From Nostocoides sp. (lineage in GTDB: Bacteria > Actinomycetota > Actinomycetes > Actinomycetales > Dermatophilaceae): a stretch of DNA of 64,000 bases. Positions 1 through 8,837 of this stretch are shown here, in pieces. Location of the stretch: the NCBI GenBank assembly GCA_016702415.1, contig JADJEA010000011.1, positions 62,001 through 126,000 of the forward strand, read 5' to 3'. The notes below the pieces were generated by a model. That model had not been told where the DNA came from. It saw nothing but the letters and a program-made list of their open reading frames with translations, and made no database searches. The translations under genes and the position numbers were made by a program. Each line of letters starts with the position of its first letter. Positions within the stretch are counted from its first letter, which is position 1.

Positions 1-1
1 C

Positions 2-2824
2 GCCAGCACGCTCGATATCTCGTACTCGGCCACGATCACTCCGGCAGCCAAGACCGTGACGGCCAACGGACAACTGACGATGGCGGATGGGATAGCCCTG
101 ACCGGGCCGGGCACTCTCGCGATTGGACCGACCGGCACCTCAACGTTCGCGGGGAGTTACTTCTACCTCGGTGGGAATCTGACGTTGCGGAATGAGGGGT
201 CGTTCACCCTGGATGGGGCCGGTACGCAGACTATTTACGACAATGGCGGGACGAATCTGTTCGCGAATGTCGGGACGTTGAATCTGGTCGGCGCGGCCAC
301 GAACAGCCAGTACGCGAGCATCTCCGTGCCACTGGACAATGACGGGACGGTGAACGCGACCGGAGCGGCGACGCACTACCTGTCTGGGGCGGTGACCGGG
401 TCGACGGGGACCTTCGCGATCGGGTCCGGGTCGGCGTTGCAGCCGCCGGATCTGAATCTGTCGAATGTGACGGTCTCGGGTGCGGGGACGCTGCGGGTCC
501 AGGGGACGACGTTGTCGGGGACGGGGTCGGTGCCGAACCTGTCGCTCGGTTGGCCGACGATCACGGGGACGGTCACGGTGACATCGAGTCTGACGATCGA
601 TGATCAGACGGTGCTGTCTGGCCCGGGCGGGACCTCGACGGGGACATTGATCACCGCCCCCGCGACGACGACCACGTTCGCGGGGAGTTACTTCTACCTC
701 GGTGGGAATCTGACGTTGCGGAATGAGGGGTCGTTCACCCTGGACGGGGCGGGTACGCAGACTATTTACGACAATGGCGGGACGAATCTGTTCGCGAACG
801 TCGGCACCTTAGTATATTCGCCGGTCTCCAGCACCGGAGTTCTCTCCGTGGGCATGCCCCTGTCGAACTCTGGGATCCTCCAGGCCACAAAGGGTTCCAT
901 CGACCTGGGGACCTTGACCAATCTGTCCGGCAGCGGAGCGTTGACGGGCGGCGGCACGTACTCCGCCACGAATGGCGTCCTCCGTTTCGCGAATGCGGTG
1001 ACGTCGAACTCGGCCACCATCATCGTCAGCGCGACCGGCAACGTCGTGATCGGGTCGGGGACCACCGGTGCCTTGAACACCCTCGCCACCAACAGCGGCT
1101 CGCTCACCATCGGCCGCTCCGTGACCGCCACGAGTGCGCTGACGAACAGCGGCACCGTCGAGATCACCGGCGGCACCTATCGGCCAACCGCCTACACGCA
1201 GACGGCTAGAGCCACCACCATTGCGACCGGGGCCGTTCTGCGCGCGGGAAGCGCCGGCACTGGCGCGGTCACCATCTCCGCGGGATCGCTGGCAGGTGGC
1301 GGGACGATCCAGGGCAACCTCTCCGTTGGGTCCGCCAGCCTGATCCCCGGCGGGGTGGGCAACCCCTTGAGTGTGTGGGGCACGTTCGGGCTCGCCGGAG
1401 GCAGCACGTTCCAGGCCGCCGTCAATGGCGCTACGACAGCGGGGACCGACTATGCCAAAGTGACGACGACGGGCGCCGCGACGATCGGCGGAGCGCTCGC
1501 GATCACCACCGGTGCGTCATACAACCCGCCGGTCGGCACGTCCATCCGGATCATCGAGGCACCGTCGCGCTCCGGCACGTTCGCCACTGTGACCGGCGTC
1601 GACATCCCCGGCAACAAGCACTGGGTCGTGGGGTATGACGCGACCGGCGCCACCCTCACCGTCGCGGCCAATCCCAATCTCTCGGTCAACGACGTCTCCA
1701 TCGTCGAGGGCAACACGGGGTCGACGAACGCCATGTTCACCGTCGCTCTAGATGCTCCGACCGACCGAGCCGTGAGCGTCGACTTCACCACCTCCGCCGG
1801 CACGGCCACTGCCTCGACCGACTATTCCTCCACCAGCGGAACAGTCTCGATCGCCGCGGGCAGCACGATGGCTACCATCTCGGTCCCCGTGCTGGGCGAC
1901 ACCATCTTCGAGCCGGACGAGACATTCACGGTCGTGCTCAGCGCCATTGTCAGCGGCGTCCTCGCCGACGGTATCGGCCTGGGCACGATTACGAATGACG
2001 ATCCAGAGCCGCCTGTCACGTCGGTGACGGCGATCAGCCCGTCGTCCATCGGGCAGGGAGCGACCAGCGTCCCCGTGACCATCACGGGGAGTGCGTTCAC
2101 CCCGGGCAGCACTGTTGCCATCTCCGGGACAGGCGTGACCATCAGTGGTGTCACTGTCGTCAGCGACACCCAGATCACCGGCTCGGTCTCCGTCAACGGG
2201 ACCACCGCAACGAGCGCTCGCTCCATCACCGTGTCGACGGCCAATGGGTCCGCTACCTGTTCGGGATGCCTGACGCTTGCCCCCCGACCCGTTGTGTCCT
2301 CGACCACCCCCGCCCTCGGTCAAGGTGCCAAGCTGCGCGAATTGACGATCACGGGGACGAACTTCCAGCCCGGCGCCAAGATCTCCATCAGCGGGGCAAC
2401 GGTGAGTTCCACCAGCTATGTCAACTCGACCACCCTCGAAGCGGTCGTCACCGTGACTCCCACTCGGGCTATCGGTGCGTATGCCGTGACCGCGACGAAC
2501 CCTGACAAGGGCAAGTTTGTGTGCTTGATGTGTTTCACGGTCGTGGCCGGACCGAAGCTGACCTCGATGACTCCATCAACGGCTGCCCGTGGAGCGACTT
2601 ACTCCGTCACCGTCACGGGCAGCGGGTTCGTGGCCGGTGCGAAACTGACGGGCCCCGCCGGAGTCACGTTCGACGCGGTCGTGGTCACCAATGCTTCCAC
2701 GATCACGGCTGAGATGACGATCATTCCGACGATGTCAACGGGTGCCAAGGCCATCGTCGTGACGAATCCGGCGTCAGCGGGCTTCGGCTCCTTCTACTCG
2801 TCCATCCTCACCGTGACGACCTGA
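2..2824 (+). CDS. Secreted surface protein with duplicated repeat, Calx-beta and three IPT/TIG-like domains (5' end outside window)
   Basis: The reading frame is open from the first bases of the window, so the start and any signal peptide lie upstream; 940 residues are visible. The first ~550 residues are Gly/Thr/Ser-rich beta-strand repeats. They contain two copies of a ~44-residue block (FAGSYFYLGGNLTLRNEGS...), encoded by near-identical DNA. A Calx-beta domain follows at about residues 557-670 (SIVEGN, EPDETF), then three ~90-residue IPT/TIG-like modules each opening with SPSS/TPAL/TPST-type turns. The first two TIG modules each end in a CxxC pair (CSGC, CLMC). There is no LPXTG, transmembrane or choice-of-anchor tail at the C-terminus, so attachment is unknown. 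The composition suggests an adhesin or filament-like surface protein. This is inferred from domains only. Confidence 0.8.
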   Translation, partial: ASTLDISYSATITPAAKTVTANGQLTMADGIALTGPGTLAIGPTGTSTFAGSYFYLGGNLTLRNEGSFTLDGAGTQTIYDNGGTNLFANVGTLNLVGAATNSQYASISVPLDNDGTVNATGAATHYLSGAVTGSTGTFAIGSGSALQPPDLNLSNVTVSGAGTLRVQGTTLSGTGSVPNLSLGWPTITGTVTVTSSLTIDDQTVLSGPGGTSTGTLITAPATTTTFAGSYFYLGGNLTLRNEGSFTLDGAGTQTIYDNGGTNLFANVGTLVYSPVSSTGVLSVGMPLSNSGILQATKGSIDLGTLTNLSGSGALTGGGTYSATNGVLRFANAVTSNSATIIVSATGNVVIGSGTTGALNTLATNSGSLTIGRSVTATSALTNSGTVEITGGTYRPTAYTQTARATTIATGAVLRAGSAGTGAVTISAGSLAGGGTIQGNLSVGSASLIPGGVGNPLSVWGTFGLAGGSTFQAAVNGATTAGTDYAKVTTTGAATIGGALAITTGASYNPPVGTSIRIIEAPSRSGTFATVTGVDIPGNKHWVVGYDATGATLTVAANPNLSVNDVSIVEGNTGSTNAMFTVALDAPTDRAVSVDFTTSAGTATASTDYSSTSGTVSIAAGSTMATISVPVLGDTIFEPDETFTVVLSAIVSGVLADGIGLGTITNDDPEPPVTSVTAISPSSIGQGATSVPVTITGSAFTPGSTVAISGTGVTISGVTVVSDTQITGSVSVNGTTATSARSITVSTANGSATCSGCLTLAPRPVVSSTTPALGQGAKLRELTITGTNFQPGAKISISGATVSSTSYVNSTTLEAVVTVTPTRAIGAYAVTATNPDKGKFVCLMCFTVVAGPKLTSMTPSTAARGATYSVTVTGSGFVAGAKLTGPAGVTFDAVVVTNASTITAEMTIIPTMSTGAKAIVVTNPASAGFGSFYSSILTVTT
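143..273 (+). repeat. Direct repeat copy 1 inside surface-protein gene
   Basis: This is a 131-bp segment repeated 531 bp downstream with about three mismatches by eye. The two copies encode the same residues. Nucleotide conservation this high suggests a recent internal duplication or gene conversion rather than only protein-level constraint. Confidence 0.85.
674..804 (+). repeat. Direct repeat copy 2 inside surface-protein gene
   Basis: This is the partner of the copy at 143-273, in the same reading frame, so recombination between them would add or remove exactly 177 residues without breaking the gene. Confidence 0.85.
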
Positions 2825-2902
2825 ACCCTAACGGGCGCGGCATAGCCAAGAGTGCGTGGCAGCGTCCGTTGTGGCCCCGGCGTGCGCCGTGGAGAGCGAC
2901 GG

Positions 2903-2934
2903 AGCGGCCCGACCACGCGGGTGGCCGGGCCGCT
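2903..2934. terminator. Bidirectional hairpin terminator between convergent genes
   Basis: A perfect 9-bp inverted repeat (AGCGGCCCG / CGGGCCGCT) encloses a loop that can itself pair (CCAC/GTGG). It lies between the convergent ends of the surface-protein gene (2824) and icd (2946). No T-tract is present, as is common for actinobacterial terminators. Confidence 0.7.
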
Positions 2935-2945
2935 TCGGCATCGAG

Positions 2946-5165
2946 CTATTGGCCGTTCAAGAGCTGCAATGCGGCGTTGAATGTCGAGGACGGGCACATC
3001 ACCGCTGTCGTCTTCGTCGGATCGGGCCGGTAGTAGCCGCCGATGTCTGCGGGAGCACCCTGCACGGCGAGGAGCTCCTGGCTGATGACGTCTTCACCGT
3101 TGGACAACGCCTCGGCGACTGAGGCGAACGCCGCCGCGAGTTGGTTGTCCGCGCGCTGCTCGGCCAATTCCCGGGCCCAGTACATCGCGAGATAGAAGTG
3201 ACTGCCACGGTTGTCGATCTGCCCGACCCTGCGTGCCGGCGACTTGTTCTCCTCGAGCAGCGCCTCGGTGGCCGCATCAAGCGTGTCCGCCAGGATCTCG
3301 GCGCGCTTGTTGTCGGTGGTCCGCGCCATGTGGCGCAGGCTCTCGGCGAGCGCGAGGAACTCGCCGAGGCTGTCCCAGCGCAGGTAGTTCTCGGCGACGA
3401 GTTGTTGGACGTGCTTCGGAGCCGATCCTCCCGCACCGGTCTCGAAGAGACCGCCGCCGTTCATCAAGGGCACCACCGAGAGCATCTTCGCGCTGGTCCC
3501 GAGTTCGAGAATGGGGAAGAGGTCGGTGTTGTAGTCGCGCAGGACGTTCCCGGTGACCGAGATGGTGTTGCGCCCCGCGCGGATTCGCTGGACCGACAGG
3601 GTCGCCGCATCGATGGGGGAGAGGATGCGGATGTCGAGCCCGTCGGTTTCGTGGTCGGCAAGGTAGGTCTCGACCTTTGCCCGGATGTTGCGGTCATGGG
3701 CCCGGGCGTCGTCAAGCCAGAAGACGGCGGGATCGCCGGTGATCCGAGCGCGGCTCACCGCGAGCTTGACCCAGTCCTGGATGGGGGCGTCCTTTGTCTG
3801 ACACGCCCGCCAGATGTCGCCGGCCGAAACCGTGTGTTCCATGAGCACCTCGCCGGCGCGGTTAATGACCCGCACCACGCCATCGGCGCCCATCTCGAAG
3901 GTCTTGTCGTGGCTGCCGTACTCCTCGGCCTTCTGAGCCATCAGACCCACATTGGGCACCGACCCAATGGTCGTCGGGTCGAAGGCCCCGTGCGCCTTGC
4001 AGTCGTCGATGACGGCTTGGTAGACCCCGGCGTACGAGCTGTCGGGGATCACCGCGAGGGTGTCCACCTCCTGTCCGTCGGGCCCCCACATGTGGCCGGA
4101 GGTGCGGATCATCGCTGGCATGGACGCATCGACGATGACATCGCTCGGGACGTGCAGATTGGTGATTCCCTTGTCGGAGTTGACCATCGCCAGTCGCGGC
4201 CCGTCGGCCAGGGCACGTTCGAAGGCGGCCCGGATCTCGGCGCCGTTCCTCAGGCCGTCGAGGCCCGCGAGCACGGCCGCGAGACCATTGGTCCCGTCGA
4301 GTCCCGCGTCGAGCAAGTCCTGTCCGTATGCCGCATACACCCCCGCGAAGTAGGCGCGGACGACGTGGCCGAAGATGATCGGATCGGAGACCTTCATCAT
4401 CGTCGCCTTGAGGTGAACCGAGAAGAGCACGTCATCGGCCTTGGCGGCCGCGACCTGCTCGGCGAGGAACGAGTCGAGTTCCGCGGCATTGAGGAAGGTC
4501 GCGTCGACAACCTCGCCGGCGAGGACCGGCAGCTCGGCCTTGAGCACTGTCTCGGAGCCGTCGGTGGCGACATGCGTGATGGTCAGCACATCGTCGGCCG
4601 CCAGGACCACCGACTGCTCGTTGGACCGGAAGTCGTCGTGCCCCATCGTGACGACCCGGGTCTTGCTGTCGCTGCTCCAGGCACCCATCGAGTGCGGATG
4701 CTTGCGGGCGTAGTTCTTCACCGAAGCTGGCGCCCGGCGGTCGGAGTTGCCCTCGCGCAGAACCGGATTGACGGCGCTCCCCTTGACCTTGTCATAGCGT
4801 GCCCGCGCATCGCGCTCAGCGTCGGTCGTGGGCTCGTCCACATAACCGGGCAGGGCGATCCCCTGGCTCTGCAGTTCGGCGATCGCGGCGATGAGCTGCG
4901 GCACCGACGCCGAGATATTCGGCAACTTGATGATGTTCGCCTCGGGCGTGGTGGCCAGCGCACCGAGTTCAGCCAGGGCATCACTCTCCCGCTGCCCCTC
5001 GGGCAGTTGATCCGAGAAGGCCGCGACGATTCGGCCGGCGAGCGAGATGTCCCGGGTCTCGACCTCGACCCCGGCCGTCTTGGCGAATGCCTCGATAACC
5101 GGAAGGAACGAATAGGTCGCCAACAGCGGCGCTTCGTCAGTCAGGGTATAGATGATCTTCGCCAT
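2946..5165 (-). CDS. icd: NADP-dependent isocitrate dehydrogenase, monomeric type
   Basis: It oxidatively decarboxylates isocitrate to 2-oxoglutarate with NADP+ in the TCA cycle, in the cytosol. The 739-residue protein matches the ~740-residue monomeric IDH family, not the ~400-residue dimeric one. It begins MAKIIYTLTDEAPLLATYSF and contains the family-typical stretches GAWSSDSKTRVVTMGHDDF and KATMMKVSDPIIFGHV. The open frame continues 49 codons upstream, but that extension is Arg/Pro-rich and unlike the family, so the ATG at 5165 was chosen. It is transcribed alone, facing away from EPS locus A. Its product feeds Kgd, encoded at the other end of the window. Confidence 0.96.
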   Translation of the reverse strand: MAKIIYTLTDEAPLLATYSFLPVIEAFAKTAGVEVETRDISLAGRIVAAFSDQLPEGQRESDALAELGALATTPEANIIKLPNISASVPQLIAAIAELQSQGIALPGYVDEPTTDAERDARARYDKVKGSAVNPVLREGNSDRRAPASVKNYARKHPHSMGAWSSDSKTRVVTMGHDDFRSNEQSVVLAADDVLTITHVATDGSETVLKAELPVLAGEVVDATFLNAAELDSFLAEQVAAAKADDVLFSVHLKATMMKVSDPIIFGHVVRAYFAGVYAAYGQDLLDAGLDGTNGLAAVLAGLDGLRNGAEIRAAFERALADGPRLAMVNSDKGITNLHVPSDVIVDASMPAMIRTSGHMWGPDGQEVDTLAVIPDSSYAGVYQAVIDDCKAHGAFDPTTIGSVPNVGLMAQKAEEYGSHDKTFEMGADGVVRVINRAGEVLMEHTVSAGDIWRACQTKDAPIQDWVKLAVSRARITGDPAVFWLDDARAHDRNIRAKVETYLADHETDGLDIRILSPIDAATLSVQRIRAGRNTISVTGNVLRDYNTDLFPILELGTSAKMLSVVPLMNGGGLFETGAGGSAPKHVQQLVAENYLRWDSLGEFLALAESLRHMARTTDNKRAEILADTLDAATEALLEENKSPARRVGQIDNRGSHFYLAMYWARELAEQRADNQLAAAFASVAEALSNGEDVISQELLAVQGAPADIGGYYRPDPTKTTAVMCPSSTFNAALQLLNGQ

Positions 5166-5324
5166 CGCGGCCGGCTCTCTTCTTCTGGTGGAGTGGGGAA
5201 GCGGTGTCGCCCCGTTGGCAAGGCTACCCACCACGGGGCGGGGTTGCGCAGCGCCGGGTGCCGGGGCCCGGACACCGCGCCGGCGAGCATCGGCGCCGGT
5301 GGCTGCCAGCATACGATTGACCGT

Positions 5325-6272
5325 GTGACAAGCAGGTCTGCCCGTCAGCGCGCCCAGGTTCTGTTGCTTTCATCGGCTCGGCGAGCGAACGCGGCTCTTC
5401 CACAGAACCTGCAAGTCACCATCCGCCGGTACCGCAATCGCCGCCGGCCGCTGCCGGAGATGTCCATCGGCATCCTGCGTGGTCCGACCCCGTGGGATCT
5501 GGCCGGCGTGGGTGCTGACCGACCCATCATCACGGCGGCGGATGTCCCGGATGCCACGGCGGCGTTCGTCGCCGACCCGTTCGGGGTGTCAGTGGACGAC
5601 CGCTGGTTCCTCTTCTTCGAGTTCATGAACAGAGCCAGCGGCAAGGGCGAGATCGGTGTCGCCGAGAGCGCCGACCTCCGTGACTGGAATGTTCGGGGTA
5701 CGGCCCTGTGCGAATCGTTCCATCTCTCCTACCCAGCGGTGTACGTCATCGGCGGGGAGTTCTGGATGATCCCCGAGACCTGGGAGGCAAAACAGGTCAG
5801 GCTGTACCGCGCGGTCGATTTCCCGATGCGATGGACGTTGGAGCAGGTCCTGATCGACGGCGTTCCGGGGACCGACCCGACCCTGTTCCGCACTAGCACC
5901 GGGGGCTGGTCGATGCTCCTGTGTGGGGCCGACGGGGCGCACAACTCGACACTGTGGCGGTATGACGCGCCCGACATCCGGGGACCGTGGACGCGCGTCG
6001 AGGACCCCCTGATTTCCGACCGGCCGGATCAGGCGCGACCGGGCGGTCACTGTTTCGTGGAGGACGGCGTCACCTACCGGCTGGGACAGGACTGCTCGCG
6101 TCATTACGGTGAGTCCTTGTCCTCCTATCCGCTCACCGTCCCGTGGACGGAGGGTGGCCGGGTCGTCGTCTCGGCCGCAGGGAGGGGCTGGCGAGCGCGA
6201 GGCGGTCACCATGCCGACCTGCATCGGATGCCCGAGGGTGACGTCCTTGCGTTCGTGGACGGCGAGAGATGA
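5325..6272 (+). CDS. GINT1 N-terminal-domain-like protein (glucosamine inositolphosphorylceramide transferase-type beta-propeller)
   Basis: A 315-residue protein resembling the stand-alone bacterial version of the N-terminal domain of plant GINT1. It is a five-bladed, GH43-like fold often found in polysaccharide clusters. Supporting motifs are SIGILRGPTPWDL near the start, the blade motif FLFFEFMNRASGKGEIGVAE, and the late motif RPGGHCFVEDGVTYRLGQDC with HHAD near the end. No transferase domain is fused. The start is uncertain: GTG at 5325 lacks a clear ribosome site, and ATG at 5460 (MSIGILRG) would match the domain boundary more tightly. It opens the plus-strand block of EPS locus A. Its exact reaction is unknown; glycosyl transfer or glycan binding is inferred. 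Confidence 0.72.
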   Translation: MTSRSARQRAQVLLLSSARRANAALPQNLQVTIRRYRNRRRPLPEMSIGILRGPTPWDLAGVGADRPIITAADVPDATAAFVADPFGVSVDDRWFLFFEFMNRASGKGEIGVAESADLRDWNVRGTALCESFHLSYPAVYVIGGEFWMIPETWEAKQVRLYRAVDFPMRWTLEQVLIDGVPGTDPTLFRTSTGGWSMLLCGADGAHNSTLWRYDAPDIRGPWTRVEDPLISDRPDQARPGGHCFVEDGVTYRLGQDCSRHYGESLSSYPLTVPWTEGGRVVVSAAGRGWRARGGHHADLHRMPEGDVLAFVDGER

Positions 6273-6320
6273 GGAGTCCCTCCCGGTGACGGCGAGTTCC
6301 GGGCCCCGCGCGCGGTGGGA

Positions 6321-7670
6321 ATGACCGGACTCAATGTGGTCTTCGGTAGTGTCCTCAAGGTTTCCAGCCTGGTCTTGACGGTGTTGATTCCGATGGTGGC
6401 CACGCGCCTGCTGCCACGCGATCAGGCGGCGCAGGTGCTGATCGCGATCAGTACGGCGACCCTGGTGGCAGTCGTCGCACAGGCTGGCCTCCCGTGGACG
6501 ATCTCGCGGCGCGTGTCACTGGTGCGCGTCGGGCGATTGCCGATCGATGCCCTCGGTTCCGATCTGCTCACCGCCTCGGCGTGTCTGCTCGGGATCTTGG
6601 TGCTGCTGATCGCCGCCGTCCTTCCACCTTGGGGTATAGACCCCGGATGGATCGTGCCGGAGGGTAGCCCGCTGCTCGCCACCGCCATCCTCACCGCCGG
6701 CATTGCCCGGGCCTGGAGCAGAGTCCTGAGCGAGGCCAACAAGGGCTTCGGTCAGGTCAACAGTGCGTCCGTCAGCGCCGACCTTGCGGGCCCGGCGCTG
6801 GGGTTGGTCCTCGTGGCGATACTCGGGTTGGTCGTCCGCTCGGAGACATCGAGCACGGAGATCGGTTGGGCGCTGGCACTCGGCTGGATCGGCGCGGTGG
6901 GTATAGCGCTCCGCACCATTCCAGTGCGCATCCCTCTGCGCGTTGCCGCATTCGCCCCCCGCCGTCTCCTGCGCGAGGGCGCCCTCGTCCTCGGCATCAT
7001 CTCTATTCTCAACGTCGGCATCCAGCAGGTTCACGTCATCATCGCCGGCTATGTGCTCGGCCTCGATGAGGCTGCGGTATTCTCGACAGCAGCACGGCTT
7101 GCGTCTCTGACCGGTGCTCCCCTCATGATCATCGCCGGCATTGCGACGCCGGATATCGGCACCGCGCTGCAGAGCCGGGATGAGAACCAGATAGCCGTGG
7201 TGCAGCTCAGGCTGCAGCGCCTCACCGGTGCCTTCTTTGTCGCGGGCAGTGCGCTATGTCTTCTCTTCGCGGTCTGGGGCTCCTCGATCCTCGGCCTGCT
7301 GTTCGGCCGCGAGTATGCGGCGGGGCACGCGATGCTCGTCGTGCTGGCGATCGGACCACTTGGCAGCCTGTTCGCCGGGGTCGCCGGGCTGGCACTGACA
7401 TTGGCTGGTGCGCAACGGCGGCTGCTTGCGATCACGCTCGTCGGTTCGGCCGTCGCGGTCGTCAGCATGGTCGCCGGTGCCTTCGCGTTCGGCGGCATCG
7501 GATTGTCAGTCGGTTACTCCGTCGGGCAACTGGGAATCAATATCCTGCTGCTGCGCAGCTCGCGGAAGGTGCTGGGTTTCTCACCCATGGCCAACCCGAT
7601 CGCAGCGACCTTGTGGGTGTTGCGCGGTCTGGCGCATCGCCTGGCCCGATCGACGGGCGGGAAGGCGTAG
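6321..7670 (+). CDS. Wzx-type polysaccharide flippase (locus A)
   Basis: A ~449-residue polytopic membrane protein with about 12-14 hydrophobic segments, of the MATE/Wzx (MOP) exporter superfamily. It is expected to flip undecaprenyl-linked repeat units across the membrane. The N-terminus (MTGLNVVFGSVLKVSSLVLT) is typical of the first Wzx helix, and the late FGREYAAGHAMLVVLAIGPL stretch resembles the conserved second-half region. ATG 6321 is used; an in-frame GTG lies at 6315. It sits 3 bp upstream of a GT4 gene and shares the plus-strand EPS operon. Substrate specificity cannot be read from sequence. Confidence 0.82.
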   Translation: MTGLNVVFGSVLKVSSLVLTVLIPMVATRLLPRDQAAQVLIAISTATLVAVVAQAGLPWTISRRVSLVRVGRLPIDALGSDLLTASACLLGILVLLIAAVLPPWGIDPGWIVPEGSPLLATAILTAGIARAWSRVLSEANKGFGQVNSASVSADLAGPALGLVLVAILGLVVRSETSSTEIGWALALGWIGAVGIALRTIPVRIPLRVAAFAPRRLLREGALVLGIISILNVGIQQVHVIIAGYVLGLDEAAVFSTAARLASLTGAPLMIIAGIATPDIGTALQSRDENQIAVVQLRLQRLTGAFFVAGSALCLLFAVWGSSILGLLFGREYAAGHAMLVVLAIGPLGSLFAGVAGLALTLAGAQRRLLAITLVGSAVAVVSMVAGAFAFGGIGLSVGYSVGQLGINILLLRSSRKVLGFSPMANPIAATLWVLRGLAHRLARSTGGKA

Positions 7671-7673
7671 CCG

Positions 7674-8837
7674 ATGGGCCGGAACACGCTCGCTGTGGTC
7701 GCGACCAGCCCCTACCAGATCGCGCTGTTCCTGCGTGGGCATTTGGCTGCTCTCCCGCCTGAAATCGACGTCATCGTGTTCAGTAACACGGAGGATCAGT
7801 ACCGGGATCTGATCGGGGATCAACCCGCTCGGCATGTGCCCCTCAGCCGGAGTGGGACGATCACGCCCGACGATGGTCGATCGGGACTTGTTCTCGCCCG
7901 GGCCCTGCGTGCCGAGCGCGTCCGCACCTTGGTCACGATATCCCCGAAGGCCGGTTTCGTCGGCCAGCTCGCCGGGCGGGCGGCCGGCATACCGCGTCGG
8001 TTGCATATATTCACCGGCCAAGTCTGGGAGTCCCTCGACTCGGGCCCGAAGAGGTGGGCGGCGATGGCCGCAGACCGCAGCATCGCCCGCTCGGCTACCC
8101 ATATCGCTGCCGACAGCCCGTCCCAGGCCGAGAACCTCAAATTCATGGGAATCGTCCCTCGGGGATTGAGGATTGACGTCCCGAATCCAGCTGGGTCCAT
8201 CCGCGGGGTCGACGTGGATGTCTTCCGACCGCGACCGGACCTGCGGGTGAGCCTGCGCAGTCAGTACGGCGTCGACACCGACGCGGTCGTGTTTATTCAT
8301 TTGGGACGCATCTCGAAGGCCAAGGGGATTCCCGAACTGATCTCCGCCTTCACCCGGTTGCGCAAGGCCTGGCGGACCGGATCTGCCGCTCGGGAACCCC
8401 GACTATTCCTGGTCGGGTCGGAGGAGGATGACTCGGCAACGGGGCAACACGGGGCAGACGGCGTGACGGTGCTGCCCTTCACGCCGCACCCCGAAGAGAT
8501 TCTCGCGGCAATGGATGTCCTGGTCCTGGCCAGCCATCGTGAAGGTTTCGGATCCACCATCATCGAGGCGGGAGCCGTGGGCCTACCGGCAGTGGGCACC
8601 GACATCGTCGGGGTCCGTGACGCCATCATTCCCGGCGAGACCGGCTGGCTCGTTTCTCGGCGCGACCCGGACGCGCTGTACGCTGCTCTGGCTGCGATTC
8701 TTCGCGATCCTGATGTCGTGCGTCGTCGTGGCATCGCCGCGCAGTCGCGAGCCCGCAGCGTCTTCGGAGCTGATCGGGTTACGCGCGCGTGGACTGAATA
8801 TCTCTTAGCCATACATGGGAGTGGTCGTCGATGGTAG
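7674..8837 (+). CDS. Glycosyltransferase family 4 (locus A)
   Basis: A 387-residue GT-B fold retaining glycosyltransferase. The N-terminal acceptor half has VVATSPYQIALFLRGHL and a central FTGQVWESLDSG segment resembling WbtM/CapM-type enzymes. The C-terminal donor half shows HLGRISKAKGIPEL and the E-x7-E signature in HREGFGSTIIEAGAVGLP. It follows the flippase by 3 bp, and its end overlaps the next gene by 7 bp. It probably adds one sugar to the lipid-linked repeat at the cytosolic face. Donor and acceptor are unknown. Confidence 0.88.
   Translation: MGRNTLAVVATSPYQIALFLRGHLAALPPEIDVIVFSNTEDQYRDLIGDQPARHVPLSRSGTITPDDGRSGLVLARALRAERVRTLVTISPKAGFVGQLAGRAAGIPRRLHIFTGQVWESLDSGPKRWAAMAADRSIARSATHIAADSPSQAENLKFMGIVPRGLRIDVPNPAGSIRGVDVDVFRPRPDLRVSLRSQYGVDTDAVVFIHLGRISKAKGIPELISAFTRLRKAWRTGSAAREPRLFLVGSEEDDSATGQHGADGVTVLPFTPHPEEILAAMDVLVLASHREGFGSTIIEAGAVGLPAVGTDIVGVRDAIIPGETGWLVSRRDPDALYAALAAILRDPDVVRRRGIAAQSRARSVFGADRVTRAWTEYLLAIHGSGRRW

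Noticed and set aside
3141..5300. A very long plus-strand open frame opposite icd, joined to the GINT1_N-like gene
   Set aside because: It is the antisense of a well-conserved isocitrate dehydrogenase in high-GC DNA; its translation is Arg/Gly/Asp-rich with no domain. Only the part after 5325 is real.
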